From contig JAGASL010000017.1 in the NCBI GenBank assembly GCA_017621755.1, positions 1 to 37,470 on the forward strand: DNA of 37,470 nucleotides. Reading direction: 5' to 3'. The stretch comes from Clostridia bacterium (GTDB lineage: Bacteria; Bacillota; Clostridia; Oscillospirales; CAG-272). Position numbers and translations under genes: made by a program. Below the pieces are notes generated by a model that was not told the origin of the DNA, did no database searches, and saw only the letters and a list, made by a program, of their open reading frames with translations. Below are positions 1 through 10,708 of this stretch, one piece after another; the stretch's first letter is position 1, and each line of letters begins with the position of its first letter.

Positions 1-1231
1 CCCTTTTCGGCAGGGGCGCTCTCCTCGGTCTCGGACTGCTTGTTCTCTTCTTCCTCTTCTTCCTCGTCCTCGCCACTACCGGCTACGATCGGGATGGGGA
101 TGAAGCGAGCATCCTTGTCGGTCTCTTCCTTGTCAGAGGCAGCCTTCTCGTCCGTTTCCTCGGCCTTTTCGGCAGGAGCGCTTTCCTCGGTCGCGGACTG
201 CTCGGCTTCTTCTTTCTCTTCTTCCTCTTCATCCTCGTCATCGCCGCCACCGGCTATGATCGGAATGGGGATGAAGCGAGCATCCTTGTCGGTCGCTTCC
301 TTGTCAGATGCAGCCTTCTCGTCCGTTTCCTCGGCCTTTTCGGCGGGGTCGCTTTCCTCGGTCGCGGACTGCTCGTTCTCTTCTTCCTCTTCATCCTCGT
401 CATCGCCGCCACCGGCTATGATCGGGATAAAGCGGGGCTTTTTATCGGCAGACTTGTTCTGCTCCTTATCCTTCGCCTGTTCTGTTGTCTTTTCTTCTGT
501 CTGTTCTTTCTTGGAGGCAGATGTGGGATCACTTGCGGTTGCTTGCTTGTCGCTCGCTTCCGCAGGTGTGGGGTCAGAGTCTGCCTCTTTTTTCTCTGCC
601 TTCTCCTCTACGGAAGCGTTAGATTTTTTTCCGGTTGCCGTTGCCTCCCCGGTTGATGAGCGCTCCTTCTCATCGGTGGTAGCTTTCTTTTCTTCTTCAG
701 GCTTATCATTCGCTTCTTCGCCGTTTTGCTGCGCGGCGGTGTCTGCAGAAGCATCTGCCGCCTCGGTCTCTTGGCCTTGGTTTCCTTTGGCACCCTTGCC
801 CCACAGACCGTGCGCACGCAGAACCTTCTTGGCGTGCAGGGTAAGGATCACTAGAATCAGCACGGTAACGATCAAAATACCGATCAACAGCAGCAGGCAG
901 AAGATAATTGCCTGGTCATCAATAGGGGCACGGTACCCCTCGATTGGTGTGTAAATAGCCTCAATACGGATATCGGCATTGGTCAGCGTATAGCTTTCCC
1001 ATTCGCCAACGTACCCATCTACCTCTGGCACCTCGATCACGGCTTGAATGCCGGTGGCCGGGTCAAACGGCACGGTAGCGATCAACTGACCGCTTGCATA
1101 AAATTCTGCCTTGTAGGGGGCTGATTCAGCCGCTGCGGCGGGCAGAGCGCCGAGTGCCATGCCGGCTAAGAGCAAGACTGCTATAAGCAGGAAGGAAAGC
1201 CGACGAGCACGTGTGTGTGTGATGCGTTTCA
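1..1231 (-). CDS. Acidic-repeat single-pass membrane protein, 3' end beyond window
   Basis: The frame is open from the ATG at 1231 to the window edge (410 residues, no stop). A GAGAGGAG ribosome binding site precedes the ATG. The predicted protein has a Sec signal peptide (residues about 1-36, ending in an Ala-rich stretch) and a small domain at about 38-96. That domain has the Gly-Tyr...Gly-Glu-Trp pattern of InlB/Listeria-Bacteroides B-repeats, as in VDGYVGEWESYTL. One transmembrane helix follows at about 109-132, then a very long hydrophilic tail. The tail begins with a Glu/Lys/Ala/Thr-rich stretch and then repeats a unit built of the core FIPIPIIAGGG, a run of Asp/Glu, and a Ser/Glu/Ala/Lys-rich segment. 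With this topology the acidic repeats would lie in the cytoplasm, which is odd for a repeat protein of this type. Function is unknown. The opposite strand is also open over much of this stretch, but that is a low-complexity shadow. Confidence 0.85.
3..434 (-). repeat. In-gene tandem repeat, three copies visible
   Basis: Read on the plus strand, copies start at 3, 165 and 336. The first is 162 bases and the second 171. The third is cut short after about 99 bases, where it meets unique sequence. Each copy keeps the reading frame and encodes the FIPIPIIAGGG core, an acidic run and an Ala/Glu/Lys-rich linker. The copies are nearly identical at DNA level apart from the length of the acidic run. 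This suggests recent expansion by slippage or unequal recombination. More copies may lie beyond the window edge. Confidence 0.9.
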
Positions 1232-1289
1232 TAATAACTCCTCTCTTTTTTGGTATTGATAAGCTGCCTTTTGACAGTTATTCATTTTC

Positions 1290-1317
1290 ATTGTAGCATA
1301 CTTCAAGAAAATTGCAA
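1290..1317 (-). promoter_or_regulatory. Predicted sigma-A promoter for the acidic-repeat protein gene
   Basis: On the minus strand TTGCAA (1312-1317) and TACAAT (1290-1295) are separated by 16 bases, about 60 bases upstream of the ATG at 1231. Confidence 0.6.
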
Positions 1318-1405
1318 GAGAAATTCTCAACTTTTTTGCAAAAAAATGGTTTTTCACGGCATCCGTGTGTTGCACGCGCATAAAAACGGCGCCTTTGCCC
1401 TCTAT

Positions 1406-1447
1406 CAAAAAGAACGGCACGCGAAAATCGCGTGCCGTTCTTTTTTT
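1406..1447 (-). terminator. Rho-independent terminator of tyrS
   Basis: A 13-bp perfect stem (1411-1423 with 1429-1441) has a 5-base loop. It is followed by T runs on both strands, so it can act in either direction. It lies just after the tyrS stop and separates tyrS from the next minus-strand promoter. Confidence 0.9.
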
Positions 1448-1454
1448 GCGGTAT

Positions 1455-2678
1455 TTATTCAAAAACAACCTTCTTATAGCTCTTTTTACCGCGGCGGAAC
1501 ACCTTGCCCTCGCGCAGATCGTCTGCCGTGTAGGCGGTGCGGATATCGGTAACCTTTTCACCGTCTGCCGTTACGCCACCCTGCTCTACCGCGCGGCGCG
1601 CCTCAGAGCGGGAAGGAACCAGCCCAGCCTTGACAAGCACAGCAAGGATATCCATCTTGCCGTCAACCAGGTCAGCCTCGCCAACCGTAACGGTGGGCAT
1701 ATCGGCAGCATCGCCGGCCGAGAAAAGCGCACGCGCGGCGTTCTGCGCAGCAGTAGCCTCTGCTTCGCCATGCACGAGCTTTGTCAGCTCGAAGGCGAGG
1801 ATCTCCTTTGCCTCGTTGATGCGGCCGGTGCCTACCCAAGGCTCCATCGCGTTGATCTCCTCTAAGGGCAGGAAGGTCAGCATGCGCAGGCACTTCATTA
1901 CGTCGCTATCGCTTACGTTGCGCCAATACTGGTAGAACTCAAAGGGCGAGGTCTTGTTGGGGTCAAGCCATACGGCGCCCTTGGCCGTTTTACCCATCTT
2001 CTTGCCCTCAGAGTTTAAGAGAAGATTGATGGTCATGGCGTAGGCATCCTTGCCTAGCTTACGGCGGATAAGCTCGGTGCCGCCCAGCATGTTTGACCAC
2101 TGGTCATCACCGCCAAACTGCATATTACAGCCGTACTTCTGGAACATATAATAGAAGTCATACGACTGCATGATCATGTAGTTAAATTCAATAAAGGAAA
2201 GACCGCGCTCCATACGCTGCTTATAGCATTCGGCAGCCAGCATGCGATTTACGGTAAAGCAGCCGCCAACCTCGCGCAGCAGCTCAACGTAGTTCAGCGG
2301 GAGCAGCCAATCGGCATTGTTCACCATCATGGCCTTGCCTTCACCAAACTCGATAAAGCGCTCCATTTGGTGCTTGAAGCAATCGCAGTTGTGCTGAATG
2401 GTTTCAGGCGTCATCATGGTACGCATATCGGTTCTGCCGGAGGGGTCACCGATGTAGGCGGTGCCGCCGCCGATCAGCGCGATGGGGCGGTTGCCTGCCA
2501 GCTGCAGGCGGCGCATCAAGCACAGCGCCATAAAATGACCGACATGCAGGCTATCTGCCGTGGGGTCAAAGCCGATATAAAATACAGCGCGCCCCTCGTT
2601 GATCAGATCGCGGATCTCGTTTTCATCGGTCACCTGGGCGATCAGGCCACGGGCAACCAGCTCTTCATAACAGGTCAT
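1455..2678 (-). CDS. tyrS: Tyrosyl-tRNA synthetase
   Basis: This class I aminoacyl-tRNA synthetase charges tRNA-Tyr with tyrosine in the cytoplasm. The 407 residues are the usual length for the bacterial TyrRS type. The HIGH-class motif appears as HVGH near residue 46, followed by GGGTAYIGDPSGR. The KMSKS-class loop reads KMGKT near residue 228. The C-terminal part, from about residue 340, has the S4-like RNA-binding pattern (AGLVPSRSEARRAVEQGG). The start at 2678 follows a GAGGAG ribosome binding site. The gene has its own consensus promoter and a T-box leader, so it is very probably regulated by the charging level of tRNA-Tyr. It ends at the terminator at 1406-1447 and stands alone in its transcript. 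Confidence 0.97.
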   Translation of the reverse strand: MTCYEELVARGLIAQVTDENEIRDLINEGRAVFYIGFDPTADSLHVGHFMALCLMRRLQLAGNRPIALIGGGTAYIGDPSGRTDMRTMMTPETIQHNCDCFKHQMERFIEFGEGKAMMVNNADWLLPLNYVELLREVGGCFTVNRMLAAECYKQRMERGLSFIEFNYMIMQSYDFYYMFQKYGCNMQFGGDDQWSNMLGGTELIRRKLGKDAYAMTINLLLNSEGKKMGKTAKGAVWLDPNKTSPFEFYQYWRNVSDSDVMKCLRMLTFLPLEEINAMEPWVGTGRINEAKEILAFELTKLVHGEAEATAAQNAARALFSAGDAADMPTVTVGEADLVDGKMDILAVLVKAGLVPSRSEARRAVEQGGVTADGEKVTDIRTAYTADDLREGKVFRRGKKSYKKVVFE

Positions 2679-2713
2679 AGCTTGCTCCTCTATATTTCAC
2701 GTATTTTATAAAC

Positions 2714-2958
2714 AAAAAAAATCGCCCCTCCGCAAAAAGGACGGACGAGCCGTGGTACCACCTTTTCTTCGCGCCAGGGCGCCTTAGCCGGCTATCATGC
2801 CGCTGCGCAATAACGGGCGCACCCGATGCCGCCTACTTTTGAGTTGTTCGGGGCACGGCTCTGGAATGTATTCACACCGCCTCGCCCGCCCTTCGCATCA
2901 ACCAGGAACTTTCTGTGGGAGATTATACGGCGCTACTGGTTTCCCTCATAGCCTTTAC
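2714..2958 (-). promoter_or_regulatory. T-box leader (tyrosine specific) upstream of tyrS
   Basis: The highly conserved T-box core AAGGTGGTACCACGG is present on the minus strand (plus positions 2750-2764). It is followed by a terminator hairpin (arms 2722-2731 and 2739-2748, one mismatch) and an eight-T run (2714-2721). In known T-boxes, uncharged tRNA stabilises the antiterminator that includes the core and so allows read-through. A GAAUAC stretch on the minus strand gives a candidate specifier codon UAC at 2868-2870, which fits tyrosine. The leader lies between a consensus promoter and the tyrS start. Exact stem I boundaries were not folded. Confidence 0.95.
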
Positions 2959-2964
2959 CTTATT

Positions 2965-2993
2965 ATTATATCAGCACAAAAAAGACTTGTCAA
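2965..2993 (-). promoter_or_regulatory. Predicted sigma-A promoter of the tyrS T-box transcript
   Basis: Perfect TTGACA (2988-2993) and TATAAT (2965-2970) on the minus strand with 17-base spacing, directly upstream of the T-box leader. Confidence 0.92.
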
Positions 2994-3056
2994 GTCCTTT
3001 TGCAGTTTTTCCCTATCATAATCAGCAAAAGAACGGAAAGGCTAAAAGCACCCCCC

Positions 3057-3085
3057 TTGACAAGGCTGCCATTCTGTGCTATAAT
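3057..3085 (+). promoter_or_regulatory. Predicted sigma-A promoter for the 3126-4280 gene pair
   Basis: Perfect TTGACA (3057-3062) and TATAAT (3080-3085) with a 17-base spacer, about 40 bases before the ATG at 3126. It is divergent from the tyrS promoter. Confidence 0.92.
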
Positions 3086-3125
3086 AACTATGTACGGACA
3101 TTTTCCCCACATGGAGGAAAGCATA

Positions 3126-3938
3126 ATGAAAAAGCAACACATTCGCCCCTGGGCGTTGTTTCTAATAGCTTGCCTGCTCTGTGCCTGTCTTGCGCTGCCC
3201 ACCATGGCTACATCAATGGAGGCGCCGAGCGATGATACCCTTGAGAATTTTGAGCAAGCAAAGCCTGATATTTCCGCCTTTGCCGCCTCTCTGTTCGCCA
3301 TTGACAGCTTAGAGGATGCCAATGCGTTTATGGATAATTATAGCATTGGTATTTTGCTGATCACCGCACTGATCTCGCTAACGATGGCCTTTTGCGGCTA
3401 CCGCGCCTTACGCATCGCCATTCTGCTGGGTGGCTTTTCTGCCGGCTGGCTGCTGGGCGCCATGCTGTATGGCTGGCTGCTGGGGGCTGGCGTGTTTGCG
3501 GCGTTAGAGCCTATTCCAACCTTTGTACCCTACCTGGTGTATGCCGTTTGCGGCCTGGTAGCGGCCATTTTAGCCATTCGCTTGATCCGCGTTGGTATCT
3601 TTTTGGCAGCGGCTGCCGCTACCTTTATGTTTTTGAATAGCATGCCCGTTGTAAACGAGCTGATCGACAAGCTGATCACCGAGGAGTGGGATGCGAAATA
3701 CCTGATCATCCGCCTGATCGTTGCCGTGATCGTAGGTGCCATTTCCTTGGCGCTCACGCGCCCGGTGCTGATCGTAACGACCGGCGCCGCCGGCGGCATG
3801 GTAGCAGCCATTTCCTTAACCGTAGCCGTAGGCATGACCAGCAACATGAATTTAGAGGTGGTCATCGGCCTGATATTGGCCGCCATCGGCATATTCGTAC
3901 AATTCAGCACCGGCCGGCGCAGACGCGCACGGCGCTGA
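3126..3938 (+). CDS. Multi-pass membrane protein, possibly DUF4203/TMEM198-like
   Basis: The 270-residue protein starts at 3126 behind GGAGGAAAG. An in-frame ATG at 3000 lies upstream of the promoter and is not used. It begins with a signal-peptide-like segment (residues 1-29), then a short polar region, then about seven hydrophobic helices from residue 60 to the end, finishing with an Arg-rich tail (RRRRARR). Several helices carry Gly-rich packing motifs (GGFSAGWLLGAMLYGWLLGAG). The helix spacing and the Gly-rich turn recall the DUF4203/TMEM198 family, but this is only a tentative match by eye. The next gene starts 18 bases after the stop, so the two are probably one transcript. Confidence 0.85.
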   Translation: MKKQHIRPWALFLIACLLCACLALPTMATSMEAPSDDTLENFEQAKPDISAFAASLFAIDSLEDANAFMDNYSIGILLITALISLTMAFCGYRALRIAILLGGFSAGWLLGAMLYGWLLGAGVFAALEPIPTFVPYLVYAVCGLVAAILAIRLIRVGIFLAAAAATFMFLNSMPVVNELIDKLITEEWDAKYLIIRLIVAVIVGAISLALTRPVLIVTTGAAGGMVAAISLTVAVGMTSNMNLEVVIGLILAAIGIFVQFSTGRRRRARR

Positions 3939-3956
3939 TCTACATAGGAGGGCCTC

Positions 3957-4280
3957 ATGTCCCACGAAAAGAAGCATGTTTTAGAGAAGATCCCGCTTGA
4001 TCTGATCGTCATTATCACCTACGTGGTGATCGGCGTGCTGACATCTGTCTGGCACCCGACCTGGCTGATCTTTTTGGCAATCCCACTTTGGCACAGCCTA
4101 TTAGATGCCATCAAGCGCCGCCGTATTGGCTACTTTGCTTTTCCTATTTTTGTACTGGTGGTGTTTCTGCTGCTTGGCTTTATTGGCGGCTTTTGGCACC
4201 CCGGCTGGTTGGTATTTCTTTCTATACCGCTGTTTTACGCCTTTGTTGATAATTTTGCCAACGACAAAAAAGGCGATTAA
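3957..4280 (+). CDS. Small membrane protein with internally duplicated WHP motif
   Basis: The 107-residue protein has about four hydrophobic helices. It contains two near-copies of one segment: WHPTWLIFLAIPLWHSL at about residue 38 and WHPGWLVFLSIPLFYAF at about residue 80. The pattern suggests an ancient duplication of a two-helix unit. The start is supported by a GGAGG site 8-12 bases upstream. It follows the gene at 3126 by 18 bases and is closed by the terminator at 4293. I do not recognise a function; related WHPxWL segments occur, as far as I recall, in small membrane proteins of Firmicutes. Confidence 0.85.
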   Translation: MSHEKKHVLEKIPLDLIVIITYVVIGVLTSVWHPTWLIFLAIPLWHSLLDAIKRRRIGYFAFPIFVLVVFLLLGFIGGFWHPGWLVFLSIPLFYAFVDNFANDKKGD

Positions 4281-4292
4281 TAAGGATGAATA

Positions 4293-4321
4293 AAAAACGG
4301 CGACACCTGTCGCCGTTTTTT
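4293..4321 (+). terminator. Rho-independent terminator after the 3126-4280 operon
   Basis: A perfect stem (arms about 4293-4304 and 4307-4320) with a 2-base CC centre is followed by a T run and flanked by an A run. It lies between the WHP protein gene and the GH2 gene. It overlaps an in-frame upstream extension of the GH2 frame, which argues against that extension. Confidence 0.85.
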
Positions 4322-4336
4322 CACACAGGAGGCAAT

Positions 4337-6088
4337 ATGAAGCAAAAGATCTATCGAGAGCGGCAGGGCACGGTCTCCCTGCAGACGCCGTTTTTTTCGC
4401 CCTCTGCCACACCACTTTGCGAGCAGCCGCGCCCGCAGTTTTCCCGCCGGGGCTACGTGATCCTGAATGGTGAATGGGACTATGCCATCCGGCGCGAGGG
4501 CGAGGCGCTTGGCCAATACGATGGCAAGATCCTTGTTCCCTTCTCACCCGAAAGCACGGCCAGCGGCGTTGGCCGTGTGCTGCTGCCGGGTGAGGTGCTG
4601 TATTACCGCCGCAGCCTGACGGTAGACGAGGTGAGCGCGCACTACCTGCTGCATTTTGATGCAGTTGACCACGAGGCGACCCTGGCCGTGAACGGACAAG
4701 AGGTTGGCCACCACAGCGGCGGGTATCTCCCCTTTTCCTTTGATATCGCCCCTTATCTGACGGTGGGGGAAAACGAGATCATGCTTTTAGTGCGTGATGC
4801 AACCGACGTGGGCGACCAGCCGCGTGGCAAGCAAACGCTTTCACCCGGTGGCATCTGGTACACGCCGCAATCCGGCATTTGGCAAACGGTATGGGCCGAG
4901 CCGCTGCCGGAAAAGTACATCCCCTCTGTTAAGATAACGCCGGATCTTGATGGTCATTGTGTCCATTTTTCTTTCCCGGTCGATGGTGTTTGCGTAACGG
5001 TGGCTGACGGCAAGGATCGCTACTTTGGCATTGCCGAGGGCGGCGAGCTGACCATCTCGCTCAACAACGTGCACCCTTGGTCGCCAAGCGACCCGTACCT
5101 ATACCCGGTTGTATTTCAGCTGGGAAAAGACCGCGTAGAAAGCTACTTTGCCATGCGCAAATTCTCGCTGATGGCAGATAAGCAGGGGCACAAGCGGCTT
5201 GCGCTGAATAATGAGCCCATTTTTCACAGCGGCGTGCTGGACCAGGGCTATTACCCTGAATCGCTGCTCACGCCCCCCTCAGACGAGGCCATGATCCACG
5301 ATATTATGGCCGTAAAGGGGCTTGGCATGAATATGCTGCGCAAGCATATCAAGGTAGAGCCGATGCGGTTTTACTACCATTGCGACCGCCTTGGTATGCT
5401 GGTTTGGCAGGATATTGTTTCAGGCGGGGCCGATTACAAGCCGGCCGTGATTCAGGTGCTGCCCTTTATTGGCATTCATCTCAAGGATAGTGGCAAGCGT
5501 GCCTACCGCCTTTTCAAGCGTGAGAATGAAAAAGAGCGCGAGGCCTTTATTTGCTTTGCAGAGGAGACCGTTGCCCATCTTTATAACGTTCCGTCTCTTG
5601 CGCTCTACACCCTGTTCAACGAGGGGTGGGGACAGTTTGACAGCACCGCGCTGGGCGCACGCATGATGGCGCTGGACAGCACCCGCACCTGGGATATCGT
5701 AAGCGGCTGGCATGACCAGGGCAAGGGCAGCTCACCGCTGAAATCCCTGCACGTTTACTACAAGCCGGTCAAGCTGCAAAAGGGAGATGACCGCTGCGTG
5801 GTGCTGAGCGAATTTGGCGGCTATTCCTGCCCAAGCGCGGGGCATATGTTCTCCCCCGCCAAGCTATTTGGCTACCGCATGTACAAAAGCGCCGAGGAGC
5901 TACGCACGGCCGTGCGCGCGCTCTATGACCGTGAGGTACTGCCGCTGGTAGAACAGGGGCTTGCTGCTGCCGTATACACCCAGCTTTCCGACGTGGAAGA
6001 AGAGATCAACGGCATTCTGACCTATGACAGACGTGTGAATAAGTTAGAGGGGTTAGATCTTTCGGTCAGCTACCCGGCCGATCTATAA
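4337..6088 (+). CDS. Glycoside hydrolase family 2 enzyme (beta-galactosidase/beta-glucuronidase type)
   Basis: The 583-residue cytoplasmic protein (no signal peptide) has the GH2 order. A sugar-binding jelly-roll spans about 35-190 (LNGEWDYAIR; GGIWYTPQSGIWQTVW). A short immunoglobulin-like region spans about 195-280. A TIM barrel follows from about 290. The acid/base Glu is E429 in LFNEGW and the likely nucleophile is E492 in SEFGG, both at the expected places. It is shorter than LacZ and lacks the C-terminal domains. The substrate cannot be told from sequence; the neighbouring GH51 operon suggests plant side-chain glycans. The start at 4337 is chosen for its AGGAGG site. An in-frame ATG at 4286 would translate through the terminator hairpin and has no good binding site. 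No promoter was seen between terminator and start, so expression may rely on read-through or a weak promoter. Confidence 0.93.
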   Translation: MKQKIYRERQGTVSLQTPFFSPSATPLCEQPRPQFSRRGYVILNGEWDYAIRREGEALGQYDGKILVPFSPESTASGVGRVLLPGEVLYYRRSLTVDEVSAHYLLHFDAVDHEATLAVNGQEVGHHSGGYLPFSFDIAPYLTVGENEIMLLVRDATDVGDQPRGKQTLSPGGIWYTPQSGIWQTVWAEPLPEKYIPSVKITPDLDGHCVHFSFPVDGVCVTVADGKDRYFGIAEGGELTISLNNVHPWSPSDPYLYPVVFQLGKDRVESYFAMRKFSLMADKQGHKRLALNNEPIFHSGVLDQGYYPESLLTPPSDEAMIHDIMAVKGLGMNMLRKHIKVEPMRFYYHCDRLGMLVWQDIVSGGADYKPAVIQVLPFIGIHLKDSGKRAYRLFKRENEKEREAFICFAEETVAHLYNVPSLALYTLFNEGWGQFDSTALGARMMALDSTRTWDIVSGWHDQGKGSSPLKSLHVYYKPVKLQKGDDRCVVLSEFGGYSCPSAGHMFSPAKLFGYRMYKSAEELRTAVRALYDREVLPLVEQGLAAAVYTQLSDVEEEINGILTYDRRVNKLEGLDLSVSYPADL

Positions 6089-6092
6089 AAAT

Positions 6093-6129
6093 AACCGTCA
6101 CCGCTTTCTGTAAGAAAGCGGTGACGGTT
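6093..6129. terminator. Bidirectional terminator between GH2 and GH51 genes
   Basis: A 16-bp perfect stem (6093-6108 with 6114-6129) has a 5-base loop and T-rich sequence on both sides. It serves the converging GH2 gene (plus) and the four-gene sugar operon (minus). Confidence 0.9.
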
Positions 6130-6132
6130 TGT

Positions 6133-8639
<2,507 letters not shown>

Positions 8640-8659
8640 GGTTATATTCCTCTCTTCTG

Positions 8660-9574
8660 TTATATCATCATCAGCAAATGAGCGACGTCTGCTGCGGCGG
8701 GCGGTAGCGTTCCCTCTTGCATGCAGGCGGCACTGCCGTAGGCAATGGCGGTACGCAAGCATTCCTCATCCGTCCCCCCTGCCAGGCAGGCAGCCAAGAA
8801 GCCGGCAATGCTGCTATCCCCCGCGCCAATGGTGGAAATCGGCTTGATGCTTGGCGCGCGACAGGTGTAGCGCCCGCGCGGCGTAGCCAGTGCGGCGCCC
8901 ATGGCACCCAAACTGAGCATCACGTTTTCTATTCCCTGCTCACGAATGGCATCGGCGGCATCGGCGGCATCTGCCAGGGTTTTGATCGGTTTATCGTAGT
9001 ATAGAGAAATTTCTTCCTCATTCGGCTTGATCAGAAAGGGGCGTGCCGCTATCAGATCAGGAAGCGAAAAGGAGCGTGAATCGATCACGATGCGGGCCCC
9101 CCGTGCCTGCAGGCGGGCAAGCAGGGGCTGTATCGCGGCGGCGGTTATGCCCTGCGGCAGGCTGCCTGTCAGGGTAAATACCGCATTGGCATCTGCCAGC
9201 GGCAAAAGCGCCTGCTCGATCTGGGCAAGCAGATCGGCGGCCACCGCAAAGCCGGGAAAGCTGATGCGTGTTTCACCAAGCCCCTCGGTATGCAGGGTGA
9301 TATTTTCACGGATGCGGCCGGGCACGGTGAGCGCGGTATAAGAAAGCCCCCCATCGGCCAGCGCACGGCAGAAATCGGCACCGTTTTCTTCCCCCACGAC
9401 CACGTAGGCCGTGCTGGGCACGTGGCAAGCAGCAAGTGCGCGGGAGATATTGATGCCCTTGCCACCCGCATCGCGCGACAAAAGGCGCACCGCATTTTCA
9501 CGCCCGGCGGCAAAGCCGGGGGCGGCACAGTGCACGTCAAAGGCGGGGTTCAGGGTCAGGGTTATTATGTTCAT
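8660..9574 (-). CDS. PfkB-family sugar kinase, 1-phosphofructokinase type
   Basis: The 304-residue kinase begins with ITLTLNPAFDVH, has the N-terminal Gly-Gly site in DAGGKGINISRALA and the C-terminal ATP/anion-hole motif STIGAGDSSIAGFLA. NPAxD together with KGINxSR marks the 1-phosphofructokinase/tagatose-6-phosphate kinase branch rather than ribokinase. It should phosphorylate a sugar phosphate to a bisphosphate. In an arabinofuranosidase operon this is unexpected, because arabinose is normally handled by AraA, AraB and AraD. The start at 9574 is preferred over 9580, since AAGGA lies 7 bases before the second ATG and only one base before the first. It is 10 bases after the pectate-lyase-like gene. 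Confidence 0.93.
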   Translation of the reverse strand: MNIITLTLNPAFDVHCAAPGFAAGRENAVRLLSRDAGGKGINISRALAACHVPSTAYVVVGEENGADFCRALADGGLSYTALTVPGRIRENITLHTEGLGETRISFPGFAVAADLLAQIEQALLPLADANAVFTLTGSLPQGITAAAIQPLLARLQARGARIVIDSRSFSLPDLIAARPFLIKPNEEEISLYYDKPIKTLADAADAADAIREQGIENVMLSLGAMGAALATPRGRYTCRAPSIKPISTIGAGDSSIAGFLAACLAGGTDEECLRTAIAYGSAACMQEGTLPPAAADVAHLLMMI

Positions 9575-9584
9575 CGGCATATCC

Positions 9585-10667
9585 TTAAATCAGATGGTTG
9601 ACGGTAAAATACTTAGCCCCCTGGATGGGGAAGGAATTCGTGCCCCACGGCTTGTGCCAAACAAGGCTGCCGTGCAACCGATCCTCGGGGTCGTAGACCG
9701 CGCAATACAACTGCGAGACCTGCGGCTGCAGGCCAATACCATCCTCGCAATCCAGGGCGTTGATGATAACAAAGCAAGGCCCCTTTTCCATACCAAAGAG
9801 ATTTTCCCGCGTGGTGGTCACAATCATGCGGTTATGCTGGGCAACGATATGCCCGATGGTGGAAAGATGCGAGCAATCGTGAAAGGTAATGCCCTCCTCA
9901 CAGTTATGGATATAAAGATACTCCGCCACCACGTGCTCACCGGCTACGATACCGTAGCGAAAGCCCTGCACGGCCACGTTACGCAGCACGTTATCATCAT
10001 TCTGGTCGCCCGAAAGCACCAGGCCCGCCGTATGGCAGGGGTTGGGCTGCAGCTCCTTGTTCTGCAGGGCATCGCCTACCGTTTCGTTGAGGCAGAACTG
10101 GGAATCGGTAATGTTCACGCGGGCAATGTTCTGCAGGTTGGCGGCACTCTCGGTCGGGTACATCAGATCCTGATCCATGTGCACGCGCAGCTCTAAATTT
10201 TTAATAGAAAGCTGTGAAACGCTGAATTTGCCCTTGCACATCGTTCCCTCCGGTGCCGCAATGATGGCCCAGGGGCGCTTATCGGCATCGTGCACCTCGG
10301 GTGCCTGCCAATCAGAAAACAGGAAGGTATTATCGTTACGAATGCCGCCGAACACGGTGGGGGTAAAGGAGGTCGCGCTCATGGGGCGCACCTGGTAGGC
10401 ATTAAGCAGGCGGCAGGGCATTTCGCCCTCCAGCAGGATGTTGTGATTGCCAGGGGGAATGATGATCTGCGCGCGCACCGGCTTGCCCTTATATTCCTCT
10501 ACACCGGGGGATGCGATGCGGTAGCCGGTGGGGGTATAGGGGAAGCAGATACGGCCGCCACCACGCTTAGCGCAAAAATCAATAGCGCGCTGAATAGCAG
10601 CGGTATCATCGGTCTTACCGTCACCGCGGGCACCAAAATCAAACACGTTAAACCCGAATGCAGACAT
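9585..10667 (-). CDS. Right-handed beta-helix protein, pectate-lyase-3/GH28-like
   Basis: The 360-residue protein opens with the hallmark of the pectate_lyase_3/glycosyl-hydrolase-28-like superfamily, VFDFGARGDGKTDDTAAIQ, followed by a Gly-rich turn and FPYTPTGYRI. The middle contains repeating short strands (ITDSQFCLNE, NVLRNVAVQGFRYGIV, YIHNCEEGITFHDC) expected of a beta helix. No signal peptide is visible, so it is probably cytoplasmic or exported by another route. It may act on pectic oligosaccharides; no catalytic residues could be assigned by eye. It is the first gene of the four-gene minus operon and starts after AAGGATG. Confidence 0.85.
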   Translation of the reverse strand: MSAFGFNVFDFGARGDGKTDDTAAIQRAIDFCAKRGGGRICFPYTPTGYRIASPGVEEYKGKPVRAQIIIPPGNHNILLEGEMPCRLLNAYQVRPMSATSFTPTVFGGIRNDNTFLFSDWQAPEVHDADKRPWAIIAAPEGTMCKGKFSVSQLSIKNLELRVHMDQDLMYPTESAANLQNIARVNITDSQFCLNETVGDALQNKELQPNPCHTAGLVLSGDQNDDNVLRNVAVQGFRYGIVAGEHVVAEYLYIHNCEEGITFHDCSHLSTIGHIVAQHNRMIVTTTRENLFGMEKGPCFVIINALDCEDGIGLQPQVSQLYCAVYDPEDRLHGSLVWHKPWGTNSFPIQGAKYFTVNHLI

Positions 10668-10708
10668 AACATCCTTCTTTCTCGCCGTGGGCGATCTTCT
10701 TTTTAACT

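Noticed and set aside
40..954. A plus-strand open frame of about 300 codons, rich in Ser and Phe
   Set aside because: It is the mirror of the acidic repeats on the minus strand, has no promoter or ribosome binding site, and the minus-strand frame has a signal peptide, helix and binding site.
3000..3125. N-terminal extension of the membrane protein at 3126
   Set aside because: The extension contains the consensus promoter (3057-3085), so it cannot be in the transcript.
4286..4336. In-frame upstream ATG for the GH2 gene
   Set aside because: The extension runs through a terminator hairpin and lacks a good binding site, while the ATG at 4337 has AGGAGG.
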